This document shows, one piece after another, positions 10,426-21,048 of a stretch of 64,000 nt of DNA; the stretch's first letter is position 1, and the number at the start of each line of letters is the position of its first letter. Source of the DNA: Mauremys mutica (Eukaryota > Chordata > Testudines > Geoemydidae); assembly GCF_020497125.1 (NCBI RefSeq), contig NC_059072.1:69571697-69635696 (forward strand), given 5' to 3'. The notes under the pieces were generated by a model. It was not told the DNA's origin. It worked only from the letters and a program-made list of their open reading frames with translations, and searched no databases. The position numbers were made by a program, and so were the translations under genes.

Positions 10426-12864
10426 TATCAGAGGAAGAAGTAACATATGTAACAAAAACCTCCTTTGACTCTACCTACTGTAAGGAGGTTTTCTGCCACA
10501 AAGCTGGGCTCCCCGGGCTGCTTCTTTGATAAAGGACACAGACCAAGCAGATAAATAAATGCTGTAAATGTATGTCATGTTTCTGTAACTTATCGTTAAG
10601 TGGCATTCAAAAATATTTGCTACAGCATTTCTCTAGGCACATGTAATTACAGTCTTTCATTTCTATGTCTGTCTCTCTCTCTCCTGTAACTTCTATTTAT
10701 AAATTAAAATTAATTGTAGACCTTGACTGCTACATCTGGCCATCTTATTGGCTGATAGGTAAAGTATCACTGTTTATACAAAGTGGTAGGTACGGAGAAA
10801 AATGTAATATCCTTCTGGAGCAGTGCTGCACAAGGGATAGTGAGGGGAACATTGGTAGACCTGAAAAGGGCTGAATAACCTCTGGGAGACTATTTACTGA
10901 AACATGATATTATAGTACGCAACATTTCCTACACTCAGTCACACTAGACCTAGATACATTTTTAAATAATCAGAACTCTAGCACTATTTAGGCTAGATTT
11001 TTCTTCCTTCCATGGAGGGAAATCTACCATAGTCTCTTAGAATAATACAAGTTCTTCTATCCCACCTTCCCTCTCAAATAGGAATTTTGAACTGCTTTAT
11101 CAATGTAATGTGAGGTCCTCTGCATCCTAGGCACGTTTCAGCCAGAGAGGTAATTATCAGTGTTAAAAATCTTTTGAGTGGACTTGAGAAGATTATTTTA
11201 AAACAGCACGAATCTTGCCTTATCCATTTTGGTACTGTTATATTAAACAGGTTTTATCCCTTGGGGTCTCCCTTTCAATGATGCAGTGTACTTGTCTTCT
11301 ATCCTAATATCATATTACCTATAATTAAAGGAGTTTCTATGGGTGTCATCCATTTTCCCAGGGAAGCATATATAGGATATTACTACTCCTACCAATGACA
11401 TTTACAAAAGCATGCTTAAATGGCATTAATATTGTTATAAATTATATGAAGATAATTACTTAAAAGCTGAAACACATTATCTCTATGTGATAGCACATTG
11501 TAAACACATCAATTATTGTGCTAGTTCCTACAGAAGGGTCTAAATTAATCATACAGAAATGGCAAACAGTTATTGGACATAAATGATTATCTAAATTTAA
11601 AAAATGAAGTATTGAAGGTTGAGAAACTTGAAAATGATGTGAATTTTACAGATACAAATCTGACTAGAAGCTAAATCTAATATAGTACATTTATAACTAA
11701 AGGAAACAACAAAGGAACAGAATAGCCAAAATTCCCACAAGGAGGAAACACGGACTTACATTGGCTCATCATTAGCATGTCATTAAAACCACTAATGGAA
11801 AAATTCAAGGTATTTTATTGCTTGTTCTATGGTTGCATATGAGTACTGTGCTTTGAATTTTAATCTCTTGGCCATACTCACTATCTTACTGATTTTTCTT
11901 AGATGTTCTATCAAGGGCAAATTTTTTGCAAATCATATCAGCTTCATGGAAATTTGCAAAAGTGAAAACTTGTTTGGGTCTGTTAAGACATACAGGCCTA
12001 GGCCTCAAATATAAAAAATTATAAGCAATCTTCCATATGAAATCTTGTACTCAGGCACTGATCCTGCAAGCTCCTCTGCATAGATGAACCCCTGAACCCA
12101 GGCAGACCTGCACTGAGTTGATATTAGCCACTGAATAGTCAGTGAAGAAGCTGCTTGCAGGTTTGATGCTTTGGGGTTTATGCATGATCTGGGATCTCTG
12201 TGCTCTCTAGAATATTATTGGTAACCCAGATCACTCCTGGGACCAAAATTTAAAACAAGGAAACCTTCCATGCTCCCTTGCTCTCTGCATGCATGATATC
12301 TTGAATCCAGAAGACTTTCTTTTGTTCCTTCATAGCCTCAAATGTTGTCCTGTGATGACTACAAATCACTGGGACTGACTGATTTCAGAATCAAACAATT
12401 GCATGTAACTATTTGTTTAGATAAACAGCCTGAGGTGGGACCCTGCCCCATTGAATGCTAGCAGATGCACCAAAACTTAGTGGAACTGAAATCCAGTGTC
12501 TTCATTTTGCTTTTTGAACTTTGGCATCTAACACATTAGAGCATCATGACTGTTCATGGAAAAATCATGTATTTGATCCAGGATAAAGTTGTATTGTTTC
12601 TCCAGGGATCAAAGCTTTTCATTATAAAACTGGAAATTTCACCAAGAACAAAGTCATGAATTATCCTGAGTTTCTCAAAATTTTCCCATAGTACCAATAA
12701 TAACAAACACCATTTTTGTAGCAAAACAAACTTTGAAAAAAAAAGTGAAATCATTTTGACTTGCAGAAGTCACCTCCTTTTTAAAAAAACGACCAACCAA
12801 AAAACTCCAAGACAAGAACTCATGTTGTCAGCTGCAGGCGAGCTGTAAGATTCCTTGCAGAAAC
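10426..12864. other. Gene-less AT-rich sequence
   Basis: I find no supported gene. The stretch 11400-11820 is AT-rich with no repeat similarity inside the window. Small open frames are not supported by motifs. Confidence 0.45.
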
Positions 12865-13248
12865 TAAGGCCTGGTCTACACTAGGACTTTAATTCGAATT
12901 TAGCAGCGTTAATTCGAATTAACCGCGCACCCGTCCACACCAGGAAGCCATTTAATTTGACCTAGAGGGCTCTTTAGTTCGAATTCGGTACTCCACCCCG
13001 ATGAGGGGAGTAGCGCTAAATTCGACATGGCTATGTCGAATTAGGCTAGGTGTGGATGCAAATCGAACTTAGTACCTCCGGGAGCTATCCCACAGTGCAC
13101 CACTGTGTTGACGCTCTGGACAGCAGTCCGAGCTCAGATGTTCTGATCAGCCATACAGGAAAAGCCCCGGGAAAATTTGAATTCCTTTTCCTGTCTGGCC
13201 AGTTGGAATCTCAATTCCTGGTTGGACATCGTGGCGAGCTCAGCAGCG

Positions 13249-15092
13249 ATGCAGAGCTCTCCAGCAGAGGAGTCGATGCAATCTCAGAGTAGAAAGAGGG
13301 CCCCAGCATGGACTGACCGGGAAGTCTTGGATCTGATCGCTGTGTGGGGCGATGAGTCTGTGCTTTCGGAGCTGCGCTCCAAAAAATGGAATGCAAAGAC
13401 CTATGAGAAGGTCTCCAAAGCCATGGCACTCAGAGGATACAGCCGGGATGCAACGCAGTGCCGCGTGAAAATCAAGGACCTGAGACAAGGCTACCAGAAA
13501 CTCAGAGTGGCAAACGGACGCTCCGGAGCCCAGCCCCAGACATGCCGCTTCTACGAGGCACTGCATGCCATTCTCGGTGGGTCTGCCACCACTGCCCCAC
13601 CAGTGACCGTGGACTCTGAGGATGGGATAGTGTCGATGGGCAGTTCCTCGGCGATGTTCGCCGATGGGGAAGATGAGGAAGGGTTTGTGGAGGACGAGGC
13701 AGGCGACAGCAGTTACAATACTGCTTTCCCCGACAGCCAGGATCTCTTCATCACCCTCACAGAGATCCCCTACCAACCCTCCCCGGCCGTTAACCCGGAC
13801 TCCGAATCAGGGGAAGGATCAGTCGGTAAGTGCTATAAACATGTAGACATTTATTTTTTAACAAAACAGGAATAAAAACTATATGAAAAGAAGGTCAATG
13901 CATATAGGGATCGAACAGAAATCCTCTTGGGACAGTTCTACGAAGCTCTCGGAGAGGTACTCGAAAAGCCTCCGCAGGAGGTTCCTGGGGAGAGGTGCCT
14001 TATTGGGTGCTCCGTGGAAGCACACTCTTCCGCGCCAGGCCATCCTGAGGTATAGTGGGAGCATCACCTCGACCAGCATGGCAGCATAGGGCCCTGGTCT
14101 GTGCAGGGATTCACGCAGCATGCGCTCTCTGTTTCTCCTGGAGACCCGCCTCAGGGTGATCTCGCTCGGCGACTGCTGCATCTAATTAGGGGAATTACTT
14201 TAATGTTACTATTGTGAATGCTTGACTTTTCCTTTGCATAACAATGACCGTCGTTTAACAGCCACGTGTTGGAGGCTGCAGAGGAAAAGCATACAGGGAT
14301 CTTTCCCGGGGACAGCCACGAGGGGCTGGAACAGGGTCAGACTTTATGCTTTCCAGATTGCCTGCAGCAGGAGGGCACTGCTATCCATTAACTGTTAAGC
14401 AGCCTAAACTTTACGGCTTACCAGGCCTGGCTGCTACACGGATTCTGCTGTCCTGCCCCGCTTGTCCGATCTCCAGTGCAAGACCCCAGGCAATGAAAGC
14501 GAATGCCGAAAATTCGAACTTGTCCTGAGAGCACATGAGATTAGGTGCCCTGTATGGTCTTGTTCACAGAAACTGAGTAGACTGTGTTCAGTGTTCGCAA
14601 ACATGTATCTTTGCAAGGAAATCACTTCCTTTTTCCCATCACACAGCTGCGGCTCTTTCCCGAACTGCCCCGGCATCCCCCTCACAGAGGCTGGCGCAGA
14701 TTAGGTGGCGAAAGAAAAAGACTCGGGACGAGATGTTCGCCGAGGCGGCCCAGCAGAGCCAGTGGAGGGAGACCCTCTCTCAGCAGCAGCGCTCACACAG
14801 CGAACAGGAGGACAGGTGGCGGCAGGAAGACCAGCAGGCGACTCAAACGCTGCTTGGACTAATGAGGGAGCAAATGGACACGCTCCGGCGCCTTGTGGAT
14901 GTTCTGCAGGACCGCAGGCAGGAGCAGAGAGCCCCCCTGAACTGTATCTGCAACCGCCCTCCCCCGCCACAAAGTCCTGTCCCCCCCTCACCCAAAATCA
15001 CAAGAAGGAGGGGCGCTAGGGGCCGTGAAAACTGTCACTCCACCCCAGCAGAGCGCTCATGTACCAAACAGCTCTCATTCCCTAAAGTATGA
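13249..15092 (+). CDS. Harbinger Myb/SANT-like DNA-binding protein, copy A (two exons)
   Basis: DNA-binding partner of the Harbinger transposase. In this superfamily it binds transposon ends and helps nuclear entry of the nuclease. I predict exon 1 at 13249-13825 and exon 2 at 14647-15092, with donor G/GTAAGTGC and acceptor CATCACACAG. The phase-1 join is in frame and gives 340 residues with no internal stop. A trihelix-type Myb/SANT domain spans about residues 19-105 with W21, W33 and W47. An acidic segment (about 136-153) and a conserved DLFITLTEIPYQ block follow. Exon 2 encodes a basic RKKKTRDEMF stretch and a Gln-rich coiled coil ending TLRRLVDVLQDRR. The start was chosen because copies B and C share MQSSPA. 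This is the only unbroken SANT gene of the three. Confidence 0.82.
13826..14646 (+). other. Intron of the SANT gene, copy A
   Basis: 821 bases, bounded by GTAAGTGC and a C/T-rich CATCACACAG acceptor. Equivalent introns are about 824 bases in B and 863 in C. It contains the antisense gene at 13879-14181. A second AG at 14687 would give the wrong phase, which supports the 14646 acceptor. Confidence 0.75.
13879..14181 (-). CDS. Conserved 100-codon antisense gene in the SANT intron, copy A
   Basis: Open frame of exactly 100 codons on the strand opposite the SANT gene, same strand as the transposase. The protein starts MQQSPSEITLRRVS and ends SIPICIDLLFI. Its core has a WRG-VC--GAPNK block and LPRNLLRRLFEYL, predicted helical. 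Copies B and C encode the same length with no indels. ATGCAG at the start also reads as a splice acceptor. A conserved donor (GTAAGCC) lies 246 bases upstream, but here the preceding triplet is CTG (14424-14422) rather than the ATG of B and C. Function and family are unknown to me. A DNA-binding or regulatory role would be speculation. Confidence 0.65.
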   Translation of the reverse strand: MQQSPSEITLRRVSRRNRERMLRESLHRPGPYAAMLVEVMLPLYLRMAWRGRVCFHGAPNKAPLPRNLLRRLFEYLSESFVELSQEDFCSIPICIDLLFI

Positions 15093-15878
15093 AAATTGCT
15101 TGCCTTCCTGGCTCACCCGATCCCAAATCCCAGTTTCATCCCCCAACTGTGTAGTTGAGTATTAAAAATAGTTTGCTGTTCATTACTGTTTCCATCATGT
15201 TTCTTTGCAGAAGACTTTGTGTGAAGGGGGGGAGGGGTTTGTTAATTGCATAGGACAGCCACCATTAACAGGGTACAGACATGGGGGCAGGATCAACAGC
15301 AGGTCACACACAGAGTGCAGTCACTAGGCACCCGGGTCACTCTGCGAGGTGTCTGCTGCCCCAGATCAGTCTGGGAGGTGTATGTTGCCCCAGGGTCCGA
15401 GCGCCTGGCATCCACAAATGGCAAGGCAGGCTGCCCTTACCATGCCCTTCCACCCTAGCCATGGACCTCTCCGATGCCTTGAGCCCCAGCCAGAGCCATC
15501 ATCCCCCCCACACCTACTCACCCTTCCCACACACCCCTCACCCCTTCCTGCAAACCCACCCCTTCCTGCACACCCTCCGGTAACCGTCCTACCCCCAGAG
15601 ACCGCTGTAGGAGCAGGAGCCTGTCAGTCCTCGAGTGTAGAAGTGGTCTGTACATCACTGCACACCGTACCCACCACAGTCTGCGTCCCTGTTGGAACCC
15701 TTGAACGAGAATTGGTTAGTAAAGAAAACTTTGTTAATTAAAAATGTTCCAATAACTTTATTTTTAAACGTCTGTTGGAAGGGGGGGAACCTGGTGAACG
15801 GGGTATGTAACCACTGAAAAAAGTCAATAGTAACTGAAACAGGGGCAGGTTCAGCTTCTCTGTAAAGAGACTGGACAG
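15093..15878. other. Spacer between convergent Harbinger genes, copy A
   Basis: Holds the 3' untranslated regions of the SANT gene (+) and transposase (-). TTTATT at 15757-15762 is a minus-strand AATAAA for the transposase. C-rich sequence at 15470-15590 corresponds to the G-rich block at 34920-35340 in copy B. Open frames here are not conserved and I do not call them genes. Confidence 0.6.
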
Positions 15879-17081
15879 TCATAGGTTACCCTGCTCTCTG
15901 AGGAACCTAGCTTTCAAAGCCTCCCGGATGCACAGCGCTTCCCGCTGGGCTCTTCTAATCGCACGGGTGTCTGGCTGAGCGTAATCAGCAGCCAGGCGAT
16001 TTGCCTCAACCTCCCATCCCGCCATAAAGGTCTCCCCCTTGCTCTCACAGAGATTGTGGAGCACACAGCAAGCTGCAATAACAATGGGGATATTGGTTTC
16101 GCTGAGATCCGAGCGAGTCAGTAAGCTCCTCCATCTCCCCTTGAGACGTCCGAAAGCACACTCCACCACCATTCTGCACTTGCTCAGCCGGTAGTTGAAG
16201 AGCTCCTTGTCACTGTCCAGGGCGCCTGTATAGGGCTTCATGAGCCAGGGCATTAGCGGGTAGGCTGGGTCCCCAAGGATCACTGTAGGCATCTCCACAT
16301 CCCCAACACTTACTTTGTGGTCCGGGAAGAAACTACCTTCCTGCAGGCGTCTAAACAGACCAGAGTTCCTGAATACACGCGCGGCATGAACCTTGCCCGG
16401 CCACCCGACGTAGATGTTGGTAAAGCGTCCCCTATGGTCCACCAGTGCTTGCAGCACCATTGAAAAGTAGCCCTTTCGGTTAATATACTGGCTGGCCTGG
16501 TGGGCTGGTCCCAGGATAGGGATGTGAGTGCCATCTATAGCCCCACCGCAGTTTGGGATTCCCATCGCGGCGAAGCCATCTATGACAACCTGGACGTTTC
16601 CCAGGGTCACTACCTTTGAGAGCAGTAGGTCAACGATTGCGTGGGCTACTTGCATCACAGCAACCCCCACGGTAGATTTGCCCACGCCAAAGTGGTTCGC
16701 TACTGACCGGTAGCTGTCTGGCGTTGCAAGTTTCCAGAGGGCTATGGCCACTCGCTTCTGCACAGTCAGGGCTGCTCGCATCCGGGTGTCCTGGCGCTTC
16801 AGGGCAGGGGCCAGCAAGTCACACAGTTCAAGGAAAGTGCCCTTACACATCCTGAAGTTTCGCAGCCACTGTGATTCATCCCAGACCTGCAGCACTATGC
16901 GGTCCCACCAGTCCGTGCTTGTTTCCCGGGCCCAGAATCGCCATCCCATAGCATGAACGTGACCCATTGCAACCATGATCTCCGCAGCGCGGGATCCCGT
17001 GCTTTGTGAGAGGTCTGTGCCACTCTCACAGAATTGCCAATTACAGAACCAGTTTCTCCTCCCTTGGTTTTCACACTTCAA
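15879..17081 (-). CDS. Harbinger DDE transposase with PLE-derived N-terminus, copy A
   Basis: Nuclease that excises and integrates the element. 400-codon frame without stops. HTH-like region at about residues 110-150 (SYRSVANHFGVGKSTVG), then the DDE_Tnp_4 nuclease with D183 (AIDGTHIPI), D271 (LGDPAYPL) and E307 (VVECAFGRLKGRW). D271 to E307 leaves 35 residues, the expected DD35E spacing. Residues 1 to about 19 are encoded by flanking Penelope-like sequence. Similarity to copy B starts at SGTDLSQST, so some 62 native N-terminal residues are missing. The family's H-D-S/A-R motif reads VHAARVF here, so the Asp is lost. A full-length coding frame, but probably not a normal protein. Confidence 0.82.
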   Translation of the reverse strand: MKCENQGRRNWFCNWQFCESGTDLSQSTGSRAAEIMVAMGHVHAMGWRFWARETSTDWWDRIVLQVWDESQWLRNFRMCKGTFLELCDLLAPALKRQDTRMRAALTVQKRVAIALWKLATPDSYRSVANHFGVGKSTVGVAVMQVAHAIVDLLLSKVVTLGNVQVVIDGFAAMGIPNCGGAIDGTHIPILGPAHQASQYINRKGYFSMVLQALVDHRGRFTNIYVGWPGKVHAARVFRNSGLFRRLQEGSFFPDHKVSVGDVEMPTVILGDPAYPLMPWLMKPYTGALDSDKELFNYRLSKCRMVVECAFGRLKGRWRSLLTRSDLSETNIPIVIAACCVLHNLCESKGETFMAGWEVEANRLAADYAQPDTRAIRRAQREALCIREALKARFLREQGNL

Positions 17082-17310
17082 CTGCTAGAACAGGGCCTCA
17101 TCCTCCCTGATTGATCTAACCTCGTTATCTCTAGCTTGCTTCTTGCTTGCTTATATATACCTGCCCCAGGAAATTTCCACCACTTGCATCCGAAGAAGTG
17201 GGTATTCACCCACGAAAGCTCATGCTGCAAAACGTCTGTTAGTCTATAAGGTGCCACAGGATTCTTTGCTGCTTTTACAGAACCAGACTAACACGGCTAC
17301 CCCTCTGATA
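17031..17310 (+). mobile_element. Penelope-like element tail joined to Harbinger A
   Basis: Runs from the break in Harbinger A through TTGCTTATATATACCTGCCC to the tail block (TGCATCCGAAGAAGTGGG, CACCCACGAAAGCTCATGC, TAGTCTATAAGGTGCCACAG, then GACTAACACGGCTACCCC and TGATA). The tail is shared with 27599-27724 (opposite strand) and 48391-48516. No coding sequence is left. A hammerhead-like fold lies at about 17186-17228. Confidence 0.72.
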
Positions 17311-18020
17311 CTTGGCTCTGGCCAAATAACCCATACAGCAGACTTCAATCGAAGTGCCCAAGAAGACCACACTCAGTTCAGTGGTGAAGGCTCTTGGCCA
17401 GGTATATTGCCGACAAAGCACGGTACTAGTGCCTTGGCTCAGTGGTTACAGGTACACTAATAGATGTATGCCTGTGACGGTGGACCAGCTCAGTGAGCAG
17501 CAGGACTTTCCACTCTCCCCTCAACCAGACAGACTCCTCCTGCAACCCCACTTTTATATACTAATACAAACAAGTTATGTAGTACCTTTCTGATGTGGTT
17601 AGTTACCACCCTATACCTTGTACCTGTTGGTTCAATCAAAACACCCCCATCCTTTAACTTGTCATCCTGATCTTATCTTTAGGAGGGGTGAGTGTGTCCC
17701 TGTACCATCTCTGAGGAGTCTGTTTATACCATAACTTTGTAACACGGTGTTCTGGTACTACCCTTCTGGAATGTATTTGCATGAATATCTAATGCCTAGG
17801 AGTACTTGGTGGTTGTTTTTACACAATGACAGCCCTGCTTTTTCCCAGGTTCATGTTCTGGACAGTGAACCTGCAACCAGGCATCTGCTTTGAAACAGCC
17901 AGACTTTTGCTCATAGTCTGACTCTTGTTACCTTTTGCTTTATATCAGCAGGACCTGACTTTAGTTTAGGCCTTAGGCCTCATACAAGGCCACCTGTTTC
18001 AGGCTTTCTACTACAGGGCG
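17311..18020. repeat. Unclassified, possibly LTR-like interspersed repeat
   Basis: No coding frame. It includes TGTGACGGTGGACCAGCTCA at about 17473, CTTTTATATA at about 17551 and a long CpG-poor, T-rich right half. The text looks like turtle interspersed repeat sequence, but no second copy is present here, so class and borders are uncertain. Confidence 0.25.
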
Positions 18021-20485
18021 TAGGTGCCTCCATTGTGATTGGGGGCCCACTGTGTTCAGACTTGCTACATGGGACACTACTGAGTAGCAAATTAATGTGA
18101 TGTAGATTCCCTGGGTTGCATCACAGACATGTCCCACCATGTAAACAAGCCTGTAGGCACTCTACATGCACATAGGATCTAATGTTTTACTGTCTCAAAG
18201 AGGTTGCAGTCTAAATAGACATGACAAAGGATAAGATAAAAGCAGCTTATTATCCTTTTCATTTTTCCTAGAGCCTCTCAGACCTTGGCCTCATCATTTG
18301 TCAGCCAAAAAGAAGTGGTTTGGGATAGTAAATACTTGAGGCTGGAAATATATAATATATTTATAACTGCTGGCTGGTGGTTTGGGATTTTTGTTTGGCT
18401 CCAAGTACAAACAAACCCTAATTTGTTCAAGAAATATTAAATGAACCAGCTGTCTGAGTGTATCTAATCCCAAAAATGATGTGCAATTTTTTTAAAGTAT
18501 TGACACTCTTCTTCATCTTGGGGGAAATCATGCCTCAAAGGGAGGAGGAGAAGGGTTTATTAATCTCTTCTCATACAATTTGTCTTGGATTTAAGAATAT
18601 TGGGAGTATGTATCTTGCCAGTCCTTTACAAAGGTGCTTATGCAAGGCATCAAAATCTAGTACACAGGAAGGCATATTAAGATTTATTTTATATTTCTGC
18701 TAAGCCAGAGACACTAACAAAATAAGCCAGCTAAAACCACACACCTGTCATTTGTCAGTTGAACAAATACCCATCATTTCATTTGGGCCATCAAAAACCC
18801 TCAACCACAGATGCTAAGTGAGACTCTGAAAGGAGTCACAAGTAGATCTTTTCTTCTTTCTCCAGGTGGCAGAAAATCATTAGAGGGCAATATTGTCTTT
18901 CTCCCTCTGCACTCAAATACACACAAACAGATTATTACGTTATGGCCCAGATCCTGGGGTGCAGTATAGCCATTTTTCCACAACGTCAGTAGAATCCTGT
19001 GTAAAGCCAACATTAATGGCCACAGGAGGATCATCTCTGTTGCAAGGTGTCCTATGGTGTCATAGGGCCAGCTTCACGGTCAGCATTCCCCTAGCCTCTG
19101 AAGGCTGATACAGGGTACATGTCTATAGGAAGAGACCTGGTTAGGATTCCCCTACACCTTATTGATCCTTGTCTGCTTGGGGCCCCTGGCAGTTAATGTC
19201 ACAGAGCTCTTAAACTGCTCTAAATTATGCCAGGGAATTGGCCTGGCTCACACCCCATCAAGGAGAGAGTAAAAAGGACCCTTCAGTACCCCATTCCTTA
19301 GCTGCACCCTATAGCCGAGGATCTAAGCTTCCACATTTATGTATACATAGTCCAGAATGAATTATAATGTAAACAAAAAATGCATTATTTTACCTTTACC
19401 GTCTTGGAATTCTGATGGTCGAAGATAGTTAAAATGATTCTATTAGTAACCAGCATTCATCCTGAGCAACTTTTTTTGTAATGCGATGTCCAAGTCTGAC
19501 TCATCGGGTGCTTTGTTATTCCAGGAAGGCATATATCTGAATAATTAACAGGCAAGAGAAGGAGAAAATGCTTGTTATGCATTGAGCCTGTTGAGGAACT
19601 CTATTTAAACAGACAGTATGTCCTCTTCTAGGCTTTTTTTTCCCAAAACCATATAAAATGATAAAACTGATAATGAGCATTAAGTCCCTCATGGACACCC
19701 ACTTCCACCAGGCTTGCCACAAGGAATTTAGTCAGCTTGTATACTAACAGGTCTCCTACTTCATCTCATATGTAAGCTAAGGTGTACATGCAGCATATTA
19801 AGCTGCTGCCTATGATACAGAGAGGCAGCAATGGAGGGGCAGGGGAGCAAGAGGAATTGTTATTTATTTATTTTTTTCCTCTCACCAGTGGAAACCAGTC
19901 TTTTCTGGTTTTCCAATTTTCATCAAAGTCAATAGGTCTTTGCCTAATGATGCCAAGATTGTTCTCTGAAATTTTGGAATTGACTGGATATAGTGTTCAA
20001 AAGTGATTGCATTGCACACAAACAGAGAAATGCCATAGAGTTGAATGTATGGCCTTTCTTTATTTGGCCAAAAGTCTCATCATGTAGTGTTTTTCCTTTC
20101 CTGACCTCTGTGTAGCTGACAGCTTGTTCTTAGACTGTTAACCCTTCAGCACAGGGACCATCCCTTCTAATGTCTGGAAAGCTCTTAGCTCATTGTGGAT
20201 ACCTTACTTATTGTAATTAATTTATCACTAAGAGATAATGTATGTGTTTCAGAAATCAATAGCAATCTGTCCAAGATATCCAAACTCTCAACTCACTTTT
20301 CTCTATTAGTTATCAAGCCTTTTAAAACAATTACTTAATAAACAATATGTGTGTTTTTAAGAAGGAGAGATGCTGACTAAAGGGAGTCTAAAGATGTGCA
20401 GGCTTTGTAATAGGTTGCATGAAATCACTGAGTTCTCAGCTCTTGCTAGTGCTTATCTTCTATCTAAAGAACTGCTCCTACACAA
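18021..20485. other. Gene-less sequence with old repeat traces
   Basis: About 18135-18240 (AAAGAGGTTGCAGTCTAAAT) resembles 42180-42270 (AAAGAGCTTACAATCTAATT), a shared old amniote repeat. Otherwise there is no gene or RNA that I can support. Confidence 0.4.
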
Positions 20486-20990
20486 ATTACTATTGCACAC
20501 AAAAAGCATCAAAAGAACATTAAGGTTACAAAGTCAAGCACTCAAAAGCTAGGAAATGCCAGAATCAAGCTTGCCAGTGCAACTTTAATTCTGTCTCCTT
20601 GTGTGAGTGTATTATAATAAAGGCTTTAATTACATGCTGATTTCCCTCCTCCCCCCACCCCCACCCCCCGAATCCCTGCTTCATTCAGGGCAAAGAATGT
20701 ATGGTGCTTGCTTACTGAGCAACTATTCTCTATTTTGTTATTCTGAATTATTTCTCCACATTGTTCAATGTGTGACCCCATACCTTATTTACTGCATATT
20801 AGTTAAACCCTGCTCTGAAGACCGCATTAATTTTCTCATTCTAGTATCTGAGCACTTTACAAACATTAATTCATTTTCACAACACACCCATGAGGTGAGA
20901 GGTAGTATTATCCCCATTTTACAGATGGGGAGTTGATGCACAGAGATTAAGGGCAAAAGTATCTACTAATTCTGGATGCCCAATTTGAGA
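20486..20990 (+). repeat. Old interspersed repeat, copy 1
   Basis: Aligns by eye with 44915-45580. Shared blocks include AAAAGAACATTAAGGTT(A/G)CAAAGT, AATCCCTGC(T/C)TCATTCAG, GGATGGTGCT-like and TTTACTGCA, CTGCTCTGAAGA-like, and CACAA-ATTAATT. This copy continues into CCCCATTTTACAGATGGGGA. Non-coding; family not named. The CR1 at 21049 sits beside or inside it. Confidence 0.6.
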
Positions 20991-21048
20991 TGCCTAAGAT
21001 CTAATTTATTTTCCCCACCCCCACCAAGTATTTAGCAGTATAGTATTG

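Larger units (their letters stand above)
12865..17030. mobile_element. Harbinger transposon copy A (one end lost)
   Basis: PIF/Harbinger element whose SANT-side terminal inverted repeat begins GGCCTGGTCTACACTAGGAC at 12868 after a possible TAA target site (12865-12867). Subterminal DNA is rich in TTCGAATT motifs. It carries a SANT gene (+), an antisense 100-codon gene in the SANT intron (-) and a convergent transposase gene (-). The transposase-side end present in copies B and C (about 490 bases before the homologous point) is missing. From about 17030 the sequence switches to a Penelope-like element. Orientation is opposite to B and C. With only one TIR, this copy should not be mobile. Confidence 0.88.

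Noticed and set aside
17311..18020. Solo LTR
   Set aside because: No matching terminal dinucleotides with a target duplication could be fixed, so it is kept only as an unclassified repeat.
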